Below are positions 8,408 through 17,156 of a stretch of DNA of 64,000 nucleotides, piece by piece. Position numbers and translations under genes: made by a program. Below the pieces are notes generated by a model. It searched no databases and was not told where the DNA came from. It saw only the letters and a program-made list of their open reading frames with translations. Position 1 is the stretch's first letter, and every line of letters starts with the position of its first letter. Location of the stretch: the NCBI RefSeq assembly GCF_020089865.1, contig NZ_JAIRBM010000008.1, positions 124,001-188,000 on the forward strand, in the 5' to 3' direction. The DNA comes from Microvirga puerhi (GTDB lineage Bacteria; Pseudomonadota; Alphaproteobacteria; Rhizobiales; Beijerinckiaceae).

Positions 8408-10929
8408 GCAGTCAAAGCCTCCGGCTGGCGGGTACGCGTATCCTCCACAGGCTCGCCCCGGTCGAAACGAATAACGGAATCGAAGGGCGGATGATCCATG
8501 GCAGAGGTGACTTCGGGGGTGACGATGATCAGCCCGCGCCCGATCATGGCACGGCGCAGGTCTGCCACGAGACGCTCGGCTGCAGGGCCCGGCAGCCCGT
8601 CCAGCGCACGCTGGACCACCAGAATGTCGGGACGGCGGACAAGGCATCGCACCACGTCGATGGCGGCGATCTCGCTCAAGGTCAGGTCGCCGCCCTGCGC
8701 ATCGAGGGGCATGTTCAGACCGATCCGGGAGACGTCGTCGTCGAGGCCCCGTTCGGTCAGCACGCGGCGGATCACCTTCTGCACGGCATCGGCGGCGCCA
8801 GCCTGGTCGGCCGCGATGCGGCCGAAGAGCAGGTTGTCCTGGACGCTTGCCGCCGTGCATAGGCGGCTCTCGTCGTAGAACTCGATGGCCGGCTGGAGGC
8901 TCACCGGCAGCATGCGGGTGAAGTCGGCCCGTGCGGCCACGATCCGGCCTTCCATGCCGGTTTCGAGAAGGCCGAGGCGGTGACGGCTCTCGTTGTAGAG
9001 GAGAGCGAGGCCGATCAGGCGCTCCTGGTCGCGACCGGTCTGGATGCCGCGCCGGTTCTCCTTCCGCCGTTCCACCAGATCCTCGAAATAGGTGCGGTCG
9101 GAGGCGGCGAAGAACGAGAAGCGCTCGAACAAGGGGTGCCCGTCCGGGATATCGGCGAAGATCTCGATCATGCTGGTGGCAATCGACAGGCCGATGCGGG
9201 CGAGCGGTTTCGTCAGATCCTCCGCTTCGAGGATCGCCCGCACGAAGGGATGACCTGCGAGCCGGTCCTCCCGGAACGTATCGCCGATCGCCTTTCCGAA
9301 CAGGAGATTCTCGCCGATGGTCGCGTACCGGTTGTAGCGATCGGCGCTGAAGGGGTCGACGAAACGGTCGAGATCCTCGCGTGCCAGGGCCCTGCGCACG
9401 TCCTGGCGCGTTTCCACAAGAGAAGCGGCGACCTGCGGCTCGCTCTTGGGGTCCACGGTGCCGGATAGGCCGCGGGCATGGATCAGCCGGTCGAGGCCGG
9501 CCGTGACGACTGCATCCCTGAGCCGCTTATCGAGCTCCTCGGTGGCGGCGGTCGCGCCATAGGCCAGGTTGTCCCGTAGCGAGCCCGGGATCAGCACCGT
9601 ATCCCCGGCAAGCGCGATGCGGTGCGCCCGGGACACCGGATCGGCGGTGTTCAGATCGACGCCACCATAGGTCAGCTGCCCGGTCGAGGCTGCAAGCTGA
9701 CCGCCGATGAGCGCGGCCAGCACCCGCGGTCCCGCATCGCCGTCGCCCACGAGGGCAACGTGGGACGGGAAAGACATGTGGAGATCGACGCCGGTCACGC
9801 GGGCGCCGCTCGCCGGATCGTAGGCGGAGACGCCCTGGGCGACGAGGGCGCCGTTCTGCGGCAGCGGCACCGTTGCCGGAAGCCGGTCCCGTGACTGCAG
9901 GCTGGACAGGTTCTGCACCAGCTCGGAGAACAGCAGGCGGGTTCGATCGACGAGCTGCCGCCATTGGACGAATTCGCGGACACCGAAGGCGGCCAGGGAG
10001 GCCGCCAGAGCGGAGGCCACCAGGGCGCCGGCTGTCAGCGACCGCCCGGGGGCAAACCACGCCCCCACCGCGAGCACGGCGAGCGGGGCGAGCAGGAGCG
10101 CTGCGGCGGCGATCGAATCCGCCAAGGCGAGACGGTGCTCGCGGGCAATGACCGGGCGATGGCGCTGCGACAATGTCCGGGTGATGCGGTTCTGCTCGAA
10201 GGCGGCCGTCCCGTGGGCCCGCAGGGCCGGAAGGCGATGAATGAGATCGGCCCAGGCGGTCTCGATCCCCTCGCCCTCACGGCGGCGGGCATTCGCCGTC
10301 TCGAGCCGCTGGGTTACCCGGCGGGCATTGAAGATGCTGCCGAGCGCAAGCATGACCGCAAGGGTCAGGCCGAGCCGCCAGTCCGTGACAAGCACATAGG
10401 CGAAGCACAGGCCGATCATGCCGAGCTGACGGACGGAGGAGATCAGGGCGGAGCCGAGAATGCCGCCTTCGCGGGACAGGATTTCGCTCGCAAGGGTGGT
10501 CGTTTCGGTCACGTCCGTCCCGGTCGTCGGAGAGGCCTTCAGGATCGTCTCGAGCATCCGCGACAGGATCCGGGCCAGCGTCTGGGAGCGGATCCCGACC
10601 GTCACCCAGTTCAGCACCGTCAAGATCAAGGCGATAAGCAGGGGTACCAGCACCAATGCCGCGATCGATGCGCGGGCATGCGTTTCCGGACTCAAGGAAA
10701 GGCCGGGAAACAGCACAAACGGCTCAGGTCCCATGAGGGCGGGGAGGCTGAAGACAATCGACAGAAACGGCGTGGTCGGAGACAGGGCGCCGATCGCGAG
10801 ATCGACGACCTCCCGCACGAGATCGAGGCCCAGCACGAGAAAGACTCCCGCGGCAGCCAGGAGCAGAAAGCCCAGCAGGTGGCGAATGCGATTGGTCTTC
10901 CAGGCCAGGCGCAGCGGGTCGCGCTCCAT
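8404..10929 (-). CDS. ABC exporter-like membrane protein with degenerate nucleotide-binding domain
   Basis: 841 residues. The N-terminal half is an ABC type-1 exporter transmembrane region, with six likely helices between about residues 15 and 330. The C-terminal half has the order of an ABC ATPase but every key motif is altered: Walker A position reads GDGDAGPRVL (no GKS/T) at about 394, the Q-loop region reads IALAGDTVLIPGSLRDNLAYG at about 440, the signature region reads GGDLTLSEIAAIDVVRCL at about 745 and Walker B reads DILVVQRALDGL at about 766, without the acidic pair. About 240 extra residues separate the Q-loop and signature; in them ATIGENLLFGK (about 535) and ASVQDNLLFGR (about 693) look like repeats of the post-Q-loop helix. 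ATG 10929 is preceded by GGAG. Probably no ATP hydrolysis; function unknown. Confidence 0.85.
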   Translation of the reverse strand: MERDPLRLAWKTNRIRHLLGFLLLAAAGVFLVLGLDLVREVVDLAIGALSPTTPFLSIVFSLPALMGPEPFVLFPGLSLSPETHARASIAALVLVPLLIALILTVLNWVTVGIRSQTLARILSRMLETILKASPTTGTDVTETTTLASEILSREGGILGSALISSVRQLGMIGLCFAYVLVTDWRLGLTLAVMLALGSIFNARRVTQRLETANARRREGEGIETAWADLIHRLPALRAHGTAAFEQNRITRTLSQRHRPVIAREHRLALADSIAAAALLLAPLAVLAVGAWFAPGRSLTAGALVASALAASLAAFGVREFVQWRQLVDRTRLLFSELVQNLSSLQSRDRLPATVPLPQNGALVAQGVSAYDPASGARVTGVDLHMSFPSHVALVGDGDAGPRVLAALIGGQLAASTGQLTYGGVDLNTADPVSRAHRIALAGDTVLIPGSLRDNLAYGATAATEELDKRLRDAVVTAGLDRLIHARGLSGTVDPKSEPQVAASLVETRQDVRRALAREDLDRFVDPFSADRYNRYATIGENLLFGKAIGDTFREDRLAGHPFVRAILEAEDLTKPLARIGLSIATSMIEIFADIPDGHPLFERFSFFAASDRTYFEDLVERRKENRRGIQTGRDQERLIGLALLYNESRHRLGLLETGMEGRIVAARADFTRMLPVSLQPAIEFYDESRLCTAASVQDNLLFGRIAADQAGAADAVQKVIRRVLTERGLDDDVSRIGLNMPLDAQGGDLTLSEIAAIDVVRCLVRRPDILVVQRALDGLPGPAAERLVADLRRAMIGRGLIIVTPEVTSAMDHPPFDSVIRFDRGEPVEDTRTRQPEALTA

Positions 10930-11102
10930 GTCGGCTCCAAAAACGTAGTGGTCGGATCCGACCCTAGCCAAGGCGCGCTCGAAGGACCAGAGGTTCTGCG
11001 GCGAGATGTCGTGATAAAGTTCGCCGCAACCCCTCCCCGACCCCTTGCACCTCCCTATGTGTCACACCGCACCGGATTCCGCGGCCCCCGGGACTATTCG
11101 CT

Positions 11103-11669
11103 ATGATATCACCTTCTTCGCCCTCACTGCCCCTCGATCCCGTTTTCGGGCTCATCCTCGAACTGTCGTCTCGCAAGCCTGCGCCGGGCACGCCGTGCCG
11201 GTTGGAGGACTTATTCCGCGAGCTGTCGGAGACGGAGGGTACGCAGAGCCCGGAGGACGTGGAGGACATGATCTGGGTGATCTGGGCCTCGCACGAGGAC
11301 GAGACGGCGGAAGAGACCATGGAGGCGGCCGTCGAAGCCCTGGCTTCCGGGTCGCTCAAGCAAGCCCGCGCGCTTCTCGATCATCTCGTCTCCCGTCATC
11401 CCGGCTGGGCGGAGGCGTGGAACAAGCGCGCGACGCTGAGCTTCATCGAGAATCGCGATGCGGACAGTCTCGCCGACATTGGCCGGACCCTGGAGCTCGA
11501 GCCCCGACATTTCGGAGCGATCTCCGGATTCGGTCAGATCTGTCTGCGTCACGGTCATCTCAACGAGGCGCGGGCGGCGTTCCAGATCGCCCTGTCGATC
11601 AATCCGCATCTCGACGAACTGCGCGACATGCTGGAAGATCTCGCGCCACAGAACCTGATGCTGCACTGA
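11103..11669 (+). CDS. TPR-repeat protein
   Basis: 188 residues without signal peptide, so probably cytosolic. From about residue 75 it shows three tandem tetratricopeptide units: a helix pair beginning ALASGSLKQARALLDHLVSR, then AEAWNKRATLSFIENRDADS and GAISGFGQICLRHGHLNEAR, ending in ALSINPHLDELRDMLEDLAP. The acidic N-terminal part (DLFRELSETEG, EDVEDMIWVIWASHEDE) is not a repeat. Likely a protein-interaction adaptor; no partner is evident. The next gene, mmcB, is 67 bp downstream on the same strand. Confidence 0.85.
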   Translation: MISPSSPSLPLDPVFGLILELSSRKPAPGTPCRLEDLFRELSETEGTQSPEDVEDMIWVIWASHEDETAEETMEAAVEALASGSLKQARALLDHLVSRHPGWAEAWNKRATLSFIENRDADSLADIGRTLELEPRHFGAISGFGQICLRHGHLNEARAAFQIALSINPHLDELRDMLEDLAPQNLMLH

Positions 11670-11736
11670 CGGGCTTGCGATGCATGCGCGACAAAGGCGC
11701 CGTTGCGGACGTCGTCGCAGCAGCTAGGCTGAGAGA

Positions 11737-12234
11737 ATGTCCGATTCGCTCGCTCGTTCCGTCACTCCGCCTCTCATTCCGGCCGACGGCCGCCAATCAC
11801 TGGTCGCTGCCGGTGTACAGCGCGGCGTGCGCCGTCTCTTCGCGCAGCTCGGTCATGTGACGATTCCGGAGTTCACATTGGCGAGTGGTCGCCGCGCCGA
11901 CGTCATGGCGCTGGCGCCGGACGGGGCGCTGACCATCGTCGAGATCAAGTCGAGCGTGGCGGATTTTCGGGCTGACCGGAAATGGCCGGATTACGAAGAT
12001 TTCTGCGACCGGTTCTATTTCGCCGTGCCGGAAACGCTGCCGTTCGACATCCTGCCGGAGGATCGCGGTCTCATCGTCGCCGACAGTTTCGGCGCCGCCG
12101 TCATGCGCGAATCCAGGCGTCACGCCCTGGCCGGTGCCCGCCGCAAGGCCGTGACCCTGCGCTTCGCCCAGGCCGCAGCCCTCGCCCTGCATGCGCTCGC
12201 CGATCCTGACGTCATTTACGACGGACGATTGTGA
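11737..12234 (+). CDS. mmcB: MmcB-family DNA repair protein
   Basis: 165 residues. The core ADVMALAPDGALTIVEIKSSVADFRADRKWPDY carries a PD-(D/E)xK-like nuclease pattern (D, then E-I-K), followed by DFCDRFYFAVPETLPFDILP, which I recognise as the alphaproteobacterial MmcB family (mitomycin C resistance, described in Caulobacter). Expected role: processing of damaged DNA. It is convergent with regA. No SOS box is visible in its short upstream gap. Confidence 0.85.
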   Translation: MSDSLARSVTPPLIPADGRQSLVAAGVQRGVRRLFAQLGHVTIPEFTLASGRRADVMALAPDGALTIVEIKSSVADFRADRKWPDYEDFCDRFYFAVPETLPFDILPEDRGLIVADSFGAAVMRESRRHALAGARRKAVTLRFAQAAALALHALADPDVIYDGRL

Positions 12235-12260
12235 AATCAGGCCTTAGAGGCCGCGCAGCC

Positions 12261-12818
12261 TCATCGTGGCGCGCGCTTGGCGAGAATGCGCTGGAGCGTC
12301 CGGCGGTGCATGTTGAGGCGGCGGGCGGTCTCAGAAACGTTGCGGCCGCAGAGTTCGTAGACGCGCTGGATGTGTTCCCAGCGGACCCGGTCCGCAGACA
12401 TCGGGTTCTCCGGCGGGGTCGCCCGTTCGTCGGGGGCGGCCATGAGGGCGGCGTGAATCTCGTCCGCATCGGCAGGTTTTGCCAGATAGTCGAAGGCGCC
12501 CATCTTCACGGCCGTCACGGCGGTCGCGATGTTGCCGTAGCCGGTGAGGATCACGCCGCGGGCATCGGGGCGGCGGTTCTTCAACCGCTCGATCACATCG
12601 AGGCCGTTGCCGTCGCCGAGGCGCATGTCGATCACCGCGAAAGCGGGAGCGCTCGTCTCGATCGCCGCCAGTCCTTCCGCCACGCTCTCCGCGACGCGGA
12701 CCTGATAGCCGCGGCCCTCCATGGCGCGGGCGAGTCGGGTCGAGAAGGGACGGTCGTCGTCCACGATCAAGAGGCTCTTGTCGGCGCGATCTTCGAACGC
12801 CACGGGCGCGTCGGCCAT
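12261..12818 (-). CDS. regA: Redox response regulator, RegA/ActR/PrrA family
   Basis: 185 residues, the normal RegA length. Receiver domain: LLIVDDDRPF acidic pocket, phospho-acceptor Asp in AFAVIDMRLGDGNGLDVIE, Thr in VILTGYGNIATAV and Lys in DYLAKPADADEI. A short linker leads to the Fis-type HTH NVSETARRLNMHRRTLQRIL. I start at ATG 12818, which has AGGAG seven bases upstream; longer versions lack this. It follows the sensor gene by 82 bp. RegA-family regulators control respiration, carbon and nitrogen genes under low oxygen. Confidence 0.93.
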   Translation of the reverse strand: MADAPVAFEDRADKSLLIVDDDRPFSTRLARAMEGRGYQVRVAESVAEGLAAIETSAPAFAVIDMRLGDGNGLDVIERLKNRRPDARGVILTGYGNIATAVTAVKMGAFDYLAKPADADEIHAALMAAPDERATPPENPMSADRVRWEHIQRVYELCGRNVSETARRLNMHRRTLQRILAKRAPR

Positions 12819-12887
12819 CAGAACGTCTCCTTGCATCCGAGAAGGCTCCTTGAAATTACGAGCCCGGTGCGGCTCGCCTTCGTATAT

Positions 12888-12900
12888 GGGAATTGTTCCC
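12888..12900. promoter_or_regulatory. Small inverted repeat between regB and regA
   Basis: GGGAA-TTG-TTCCC directly abuts the regB stop codon. A second hairpin, GAGCC-CGGTGC-GGCTC, lies at 12860-12875. Both are in the 82-bp gap, so they may attenuate readthrough from regB into regA or stabilise mRNA ends. No function is demonstrated. Confidence 0.3.
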
Positions 12901-14259
12901 CTAATTCGTGAGGCCCTCTCCGGTCTCCACCTGCGGCAATATTGCCGCACCCTGATCAAACGCATGACGGGGCCAAACGATCCGCGCGATGGCTCCATGG
13001 GTGGGGGGCAGGGCGTTCGTCAGTGTGAGTTGCGCGCCCGAGCGTTCGATCAGGGTCTTGGCGATGAAAAGCCCGAGACCGAGGCCTGATCCACCCTCCT
13101 CGTCGTCGCCCTCCGCCCGTTTGGCTGCGCTGCGGGTGGTGACGTAGGGCTCCCCGACCCTGAGAAGAATATCCGGGGCATAGCCGGGTCCGTCATCCCG
13201 GATTTCCAACGACACCTCCTGCGGGGTCCAGGTCGCTTCCAGGGTCACCCGGCTTTCGGCAAAGTCCGCCGCGTTGTCGAGGATGTTCGACAGGCCGTAG
13301 ACGACGCCCGGGTTGCGGCGAACGATCGGCTCCGGACCTTCGCCATGGCACAGGACCTCGATGTCGAGATCGAGCGCCCGGTGCGGCTCGATGATCTCTT
13401 GGACCAAGTGCTGGAAAGAGATGGTTTCGAGGAAGTCGCCCTCTTCCTGCCCCATGGAGGTGAGCTTGGTCAGGATGGTCCGGCAACGTTCCACCTGCTC
13501 CCGCAGGAGCTTCAGGTCATCCGCGATCGGGCTGTCGGCCGGGGTGGCATGATCGAGCTCCTTTGCCACGAGAGCGATGGTGGCGAGCGGCGTGCCGAGC
13601 TCATGGGCAGCCGCGGCCGCCAGACCGTCGAGCTGGGACAGATGTTGCTCGCGAGCCAGCACCAGCTCCGTCGCGGCAAGCGCCTGGCCGAGCTGGCGCG
13701 CCTCCTCCGCTACCCGCCAGGCATAGATACCGATGAAGACGGTCCCGAGCAGGATCGCCGTCCAGATGCCGGTCACGTAGAGGAATGGCAGGGAAAAAGG
13801 TTGCCCCGGAAACCACGGCAGGGGCCTGTGGGCGAGGGTGAGAAGGGTGGCGAGACCGATCACCAGAAGCCCGAGGCTCAAGGTCCGCTCCGGCGTCAGC
13901 GCGGTGGCTGAGATAAGCACGGGGGCGAGAAACAGGATCGCAAAGGGATTCTCCAGGCCGCCCGTCAGATAGAGCAGAGCCGCGAGCTGCAGGGTGTCGA
14001 AGGCGAGTAGTACCGTCGCGGGGTTGTCGCCGAGCCGGTGACTTGCCGGATACTCGATGCGCAGCATCAGGTTGACGATGGCAGAGGCTGCGATCACCGC
14101 AAAACACAGCCCGAAAGGCAGGCTGAACCCGAGCCCGAATCGCACGATCGTGACTGCGGCCGTCTGCCCCGCAATGGCGAGCCAGCGCAGCCGCACCAGA
14201 GTATCGAGGCGCAGCTGCCGGGCGCTCGGGCTCAGGCGAGCGGGTTTGATGTCCATCAT
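12901..14259 (-). CDS. regB: Redox sensor histidine kinase, RegB/ActS/PrrB family
   Basis: About 452 residues. Six hydrophobic helices fill the first ~200 residues, with GGLENPF in the loop known in RegB to bind ubiquinone. The H-box is AAAAHELGTPLATIALVAKE, followed by the redox cysteine region LREQVERCRTILTKL, the position equivalent to RegB Cys265. ATPase boxes are NILDNAADFA and DDGPGYAPDILLRVGEPY/GSGLGLGLFIAKTLIERSGA. Start taken at the ATG pair 14254-14259 (MMDIKPARLS). It is transcribed toward regA and divergently from phaZ. Expected to sense quinone-pool redox state. Confidence 0.92.
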   Translation of the reverse strand: MMDIKPARLSPSARQLRLDTLVRLRWLAIAGQTAAVTIVRFGLGFSLPFGLCFAVIAASAIVNLMLRIEYPASHRLGDNPATVLLAFDTLQLAALLYLTGGLENPFAILFLAPVLISATALTPERTLSLGLLVIGLATLLTLAHRPLPWFPGQPFSLPFLYVTGIWTAILLGTVFIGIYAWRVAEEARQLGQALAATELVLAREQHLSQLDGLAAAAAHELGTPLATIALVAKELDHATPADSPIADDLKLLREQVERCRTILTKLTSMGQEEGDFLETISFQHLVQEIIEPHRALDLDIEVLCHGEGPEPIVRRNPGVVYGLSNILDNAADFAESRVTLEATWTPQEVSLEIRDDGPGYAPDILLRVGEPYVTTRSAAKRAEGDDEEGGSGLGLGLFIAKTLIERSGAQLTLTNALPPTHGAIARIVWPRHAFDQGAAILPQVETGEGLTN

Positions 14260-14507
14260 CAGCCACCAGGATAGGGCTCGCACAGCATTCGCCAAGAAAG
14301 CCGTGCCGAATCGGGCTTGACAGGAAACATCGGTTTCTTCCGGCGCTTAGGTCCGCCAGGGCTGCCATCAGGTGCAGAATTTCGCATAAGACTTATGGAG
14401 TCTTGCATTTAAGAGCAGGAACTTCCATCTTTATTGCTTGGTTGAGGATAAGTCCGGCCCCGCTTTTTGGAGGAAAATAGGACACTCGGCCGTGTGGGGA
14501 TTTTTAG

Positions 14508-15758
14508 ATGAACTTTTCCTATTATTGGTATGAGACTGCCCATTGGTTACTCGGTCCTGCCCGTGCTGCGTCCGACATTACCAAGCTCCTGTTTGAAAGC
14601 CCGGACAATCCTTTGACGAACACGGCCTATGGCCGCACCGTCAGCGCCGCCTGCGAGATGTTCGAACGCACCACGCGGCGCTATGAAAAGCCCTCCTTCG
14701 GACTGCACAGCACCCTCATCGACGGCAAGCAGGTCGCGGTCACCGAGCGGACCGTATGGGAGCGGCCCTTCTGCAACGTGATTTCCTTCGAGAGGAATTT
14801 CGCCGGCGCCAAAAAGCAGCCGAAGCTCCTGATCGTCGCACCCATGTCGGGCCACTATGCCACGCTGCTGCGCGGCACGGTCGAGACCTTCCTGCCCACC
14901 CATCAGGTGATGATCTCCGACTGGGAGGACGCCCGCATGGTGCCTCTCGCGGAGGGCACCTTCGATCTCGACGATTATATCGACTACATGATGGGCATGT
15001 TCCGGGCTCTCGGGCCCGATCTCCACGTCATGGCCGTGTGCCAGCCCGCGGTTCCGGTCATTGCCGCCATCGCCCGCATGGAGGCCGAGAAGGATCCCTT
15101 CACGCCGCGCTCGATGATCCTCATGGGAGGCCCCATCGACACGCGCCGCTCGCCGACCGCCGTCAACCAGCTGGCTGAGGAGCGGGGAATCGAATGGTTC
15201 AAGCAGCATTGCATCACCAAGGTGCCGCCGTCCCATCCCGGGTTCTGGCGCAGCGTCTATCCGGGCTTCCTGCAGCTGTCGGGCTTCATGGCGATGAATC
15301 TCGACCGGCATATGAACGCCCATTGGGACATGTTCGACCATCTGGTCGAAGGTGACGGCGATTCGGCTGAGAAGCACCGCGACTTTTACGACGAATACCT
15401 TGCGGTGATGGACTTGACGGCCGAGTTCTATCTCCAGACCGTGGACAAGGTGTTCGTCCGCCATGAGCTGCCGAAGGGCGAGATGATGCACCGGGACAAA
15501 CCGGTCGACCTGATGTCGATCCGCCGCTGCGCCATCATGGCGATCGAGGGCGAGCGCGACGACATTTCCGGCATCGGCCAGACCAAGGCGGCCCTGGAGT
15601 TGACCCCCAACCTGCCGTCCGACAAGAAGCTCTACCACTTGCAGAAGGGCGTCGGCCATTACGGCGTCTTCAACGGCTCCCGGTTCCGGGCTGAAATCGC
15701 TCCTCGAATCTGCGACTTCATCGCGATGCATGGGGAGAAGATCCAGGCCGCGGCCTGA
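14508..15758 (+). CDS. phaZ: Intracellular polyhydroxybutyrate depolymerase
   Basis: 416 residues, the size of the i-nPHB depolymerase PhaZ1 group. N-terminus MNFSYYWYETAHWLLGPARA is typical, with no signal peptide, so it acts on native granules in the cytosol. The nucleophile is a cysteine in the alpha/beta-hydrolase elbow, HVMAVCQPAVPVIAAIARM at about residue 178; the terminal GVGHYGVFNGSRFR supplies the catalytic histidine. No phaC or phasin gene is near. It is divergent from the RegB/RegA operon across about 250 bp, so redox control is plausible but unproven. Confidence 0.93.
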   Translation: MNFSYYWYETAHWLLGPARAASDITKLLFESPDNPLTNTAYGRTVSAACEMFERTTRRYEKPSFGLHSTLIDGKQVAVTERTVWERPFCNVISFERNFAGAKKQPKLLIVAPMSGHYATLLRGTVETFLPTHQVMISDWEDARMVPLAEGTFDLDDYIDYMMGMFRALGPDLHVMAVCQPAVPVIAAIARMEAEKDPFTPRSMILMGGPIDTRRSPTAVNQLAEERGIEWFKQHCITKVPPSHPGFWRSVYPGFLQLSGFMAMNLDRHMNAHWDMFDHLVEGDGDSAEKHRDFYDEYLAVMDLTAEFYLQTVDKVFVRHELPKGEMMHRDKPVDLMSIRRCAIMAIEGERDDISGIGQTKAALELTPNLPSDKKLYHLQKGVGHYGVFNGSRFRAEIAPRICDFIAMHGEKIQAAA

Positions 15759-15851
15759 TCGTTCGACGCTTCGCCGTTATGCAGTAACGTGTGCCTGCGA
15801 CGGTCCATTGAGGGCCGCCGCGGCTGATGCCGAAGACATCCTGGCTGAAGG

Positions 15852-15877
15852 GTGCTCCCGCATGTGCGGGAGGGCAC
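15852..15877. promoter_or_regulatory. GC-rich hairpin downstream of phaZ
   Basis: CTCCCGCA (15855-15862) and TGCGGGAG (15865-15872) are perfect complements, extended outward by GTG/CAC with a bulge. No T-tract follows, so it is a weak terminator candidate. It sits 94 bp after phaZ and 100 bp before the small exported protein. The stretch after it is AT-rich (TATATTGCATATATG near 15919-15933) and could hold the next gene's promoter. Confidence 0.35.
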
Positions 15878-15976
15878 ATATCCGCCATGAGGTTACAGCG
15901 AAGCTCTTTACTGAGACTATATTGCATATATGTTCCTAGGAGCGGTCGGCTTGACCGCCTCTTACGGGAGCAAGAC

Positions 15977-16186
15977 ATGAAAATCAGTTCCGTCTTCGCT
16001 ATATTGTCGCTCGTAGCGACCCTCATAGGCGCCACGCACGCCAGCGCCTTCTCCAGGGCCGATCGTCCGCCGCCGAATGGCATGAACGGCATGAGCGCCA
16101 AAGGTTTCAGCCATGACGTTGGCACGCACGTCGTGCAGTTTGAACGTCTCGTTCTCTCGGACGGGCGCGTTCTCGACCTGAAATAG
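15977..16186 (+). CDS. Small exported protein of unknown function
   Basis: 69 residues starting MKISSVFAILSLVATLIGAT, a clear Sec signal peptide with likely cleavage after ASA near residue 24, leaving about 45 residues rich in Gly, Asn and Pro (RPPPNGMNGMSAKGFSHDVG). GGGAG lies six bases before the ATG at 15977. I do not recognise the family. It precedes the ADYC-type exported protein by 43 bp on the same strand, so the two may be one unit. Confidence 0.65.
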   Translation: MKISSVFAILSLVATLIGATHASAFSRADRPPPNGMNGMSAKGFSHDVGTHVVQFERLVLSDGRVLDLK

Positions 16187-16229
16187 TTTTTAGCCGCGGC
16201 GTCCCCCTCATGGCGCCGCGCATTCCACG

Positions 16230-17012
16230 ATGCGTTTCCGTTTACTTTTGGGCCTTGTCGCATGGGCTGCCTTCTGGCTGCAGCCTACGGGGCTCGAATC
16301 CGCGCCTCTGACGTCCGACGATGGCGAGCTCGTGCTCCGCCTGCCGGACGGGCACTCCCTCAAGGGCGAGGCGCTCGTAGGCCTCAGGTTGATCTCGGGC
16401 AAGGAAAACACCGAGCTTCGCATCGACGGCCTGAGCACCGCTCCAGAGGCGATCTGGGGATCACTCCCGCTTTATGTCGTCTCCGTCAAAGACCCGAAGG
16501 CTCCTGAAGCGGTCCTTCTCTGCGAAGCCGATTCGATGGGACGTCGCGCGGCGATTGCTATGCCTGACGGTATCGGTGGCTTCAGCTTCACCTGCACGTC
16601 AGGGGCAGAAGGCAAGTGCATTCTCTACGGCTATCGTCCCTGGGCCCACTACGACGATCTGCCCCTTCAGGATCTCTTCAGGGCTTGCGTCCATATGCAC
16701 CGGGCCGATTATGGCGGCGATGGCACCCCTTCCACCCGCAATGGCATCCCGATCAATTTCTGGGACCGATTCGGAGTCCTCGCGGCCGACATGGCCGACG
16801 GGATGGAATTCGAGGCCGCCTGGGGCCCTGACGGTGCCATATGCGTCGCCCATCCTCGGGTTCCGGAGCATGTCTCGCTCGAGGAGCTGGCGCGGCGCTA
16901 TCCGAAACTGGCATCGCATCTGGGACCGGAATCCTGTATTGATGAGACGGTGGTGGCCGATCCGCGGGCGATTCTGTTCAACCGCTCCGCCGTCAAGAAG
17001 CCGCCGAGCTGA
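16230..17012 (+). CDS. Exported ADYC-domain-like protein
   Basis: 260 residues with an N-terminal signal peptide (MRFRLLLGLVAWAAFWLQPT). The middle contains CVHMHRADYGGDGTPSTRNG followed by INFWDRFGV. This matches my memory of the ADYC domain, named for an Ala-Asp-Tyr-Cys motif, but the Cys is Gly here. Other cysteines (VLLCEADSMG, FTCTSGAEGKC, AICVAHP, ESCID) suggest disulfides. Exported, probably periplasmic, function unknown. Family call is from memory and moderately sure. Confidence 0.7.
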   Translation: MRFRLLLGLVAWAAFWLQPTGLESAPLTSDDGELVLRLPDGHSLKGEALVGLRLISGKENTELRIDGLSTAPEAIWGSLPLYVVSVKDPKAPEAVLLCEADSMGRRAAIAMPDGIGGFSFTCTSGAEGKCILYGYRPWAHYDDLPLQDLFRACVHMHRADYGGDGTPSTRNGIPINFWDRFGVLAADMADGMEFEAAWGPDGAICVAHPRVPEHVSLEELARRYPKLASHLGPESCIDETVVADPRAILFNRSAVKKPPS

Positions 17013-17156
17013 CGGGAATCAATTGCCGTGACAAGGCAGTTCTGGCTGTGGGGGGAGTCGCAGAGACGTCAAGAGTCTCTGAACGATTTTGGCTCGACCG
17101 GACCAGCGGCAAACGGCTGCGCTGACAAAAATACCCCGGCGGGGCAGATTGCGGAC

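Noticed and set aside
8900..9350. NLLFG repeats as evidence for two complete ATPase domains
   Set aside because: Only the post-Q-loop helix is repeated; no second Walker A or signature is present.
14260..14295. Upstream extension of regB to TTG/ATG near 14295
   Set aside because: No SD and adds a segment not found in RegB N-termini; ATG pair at 14254-14259 preferred.
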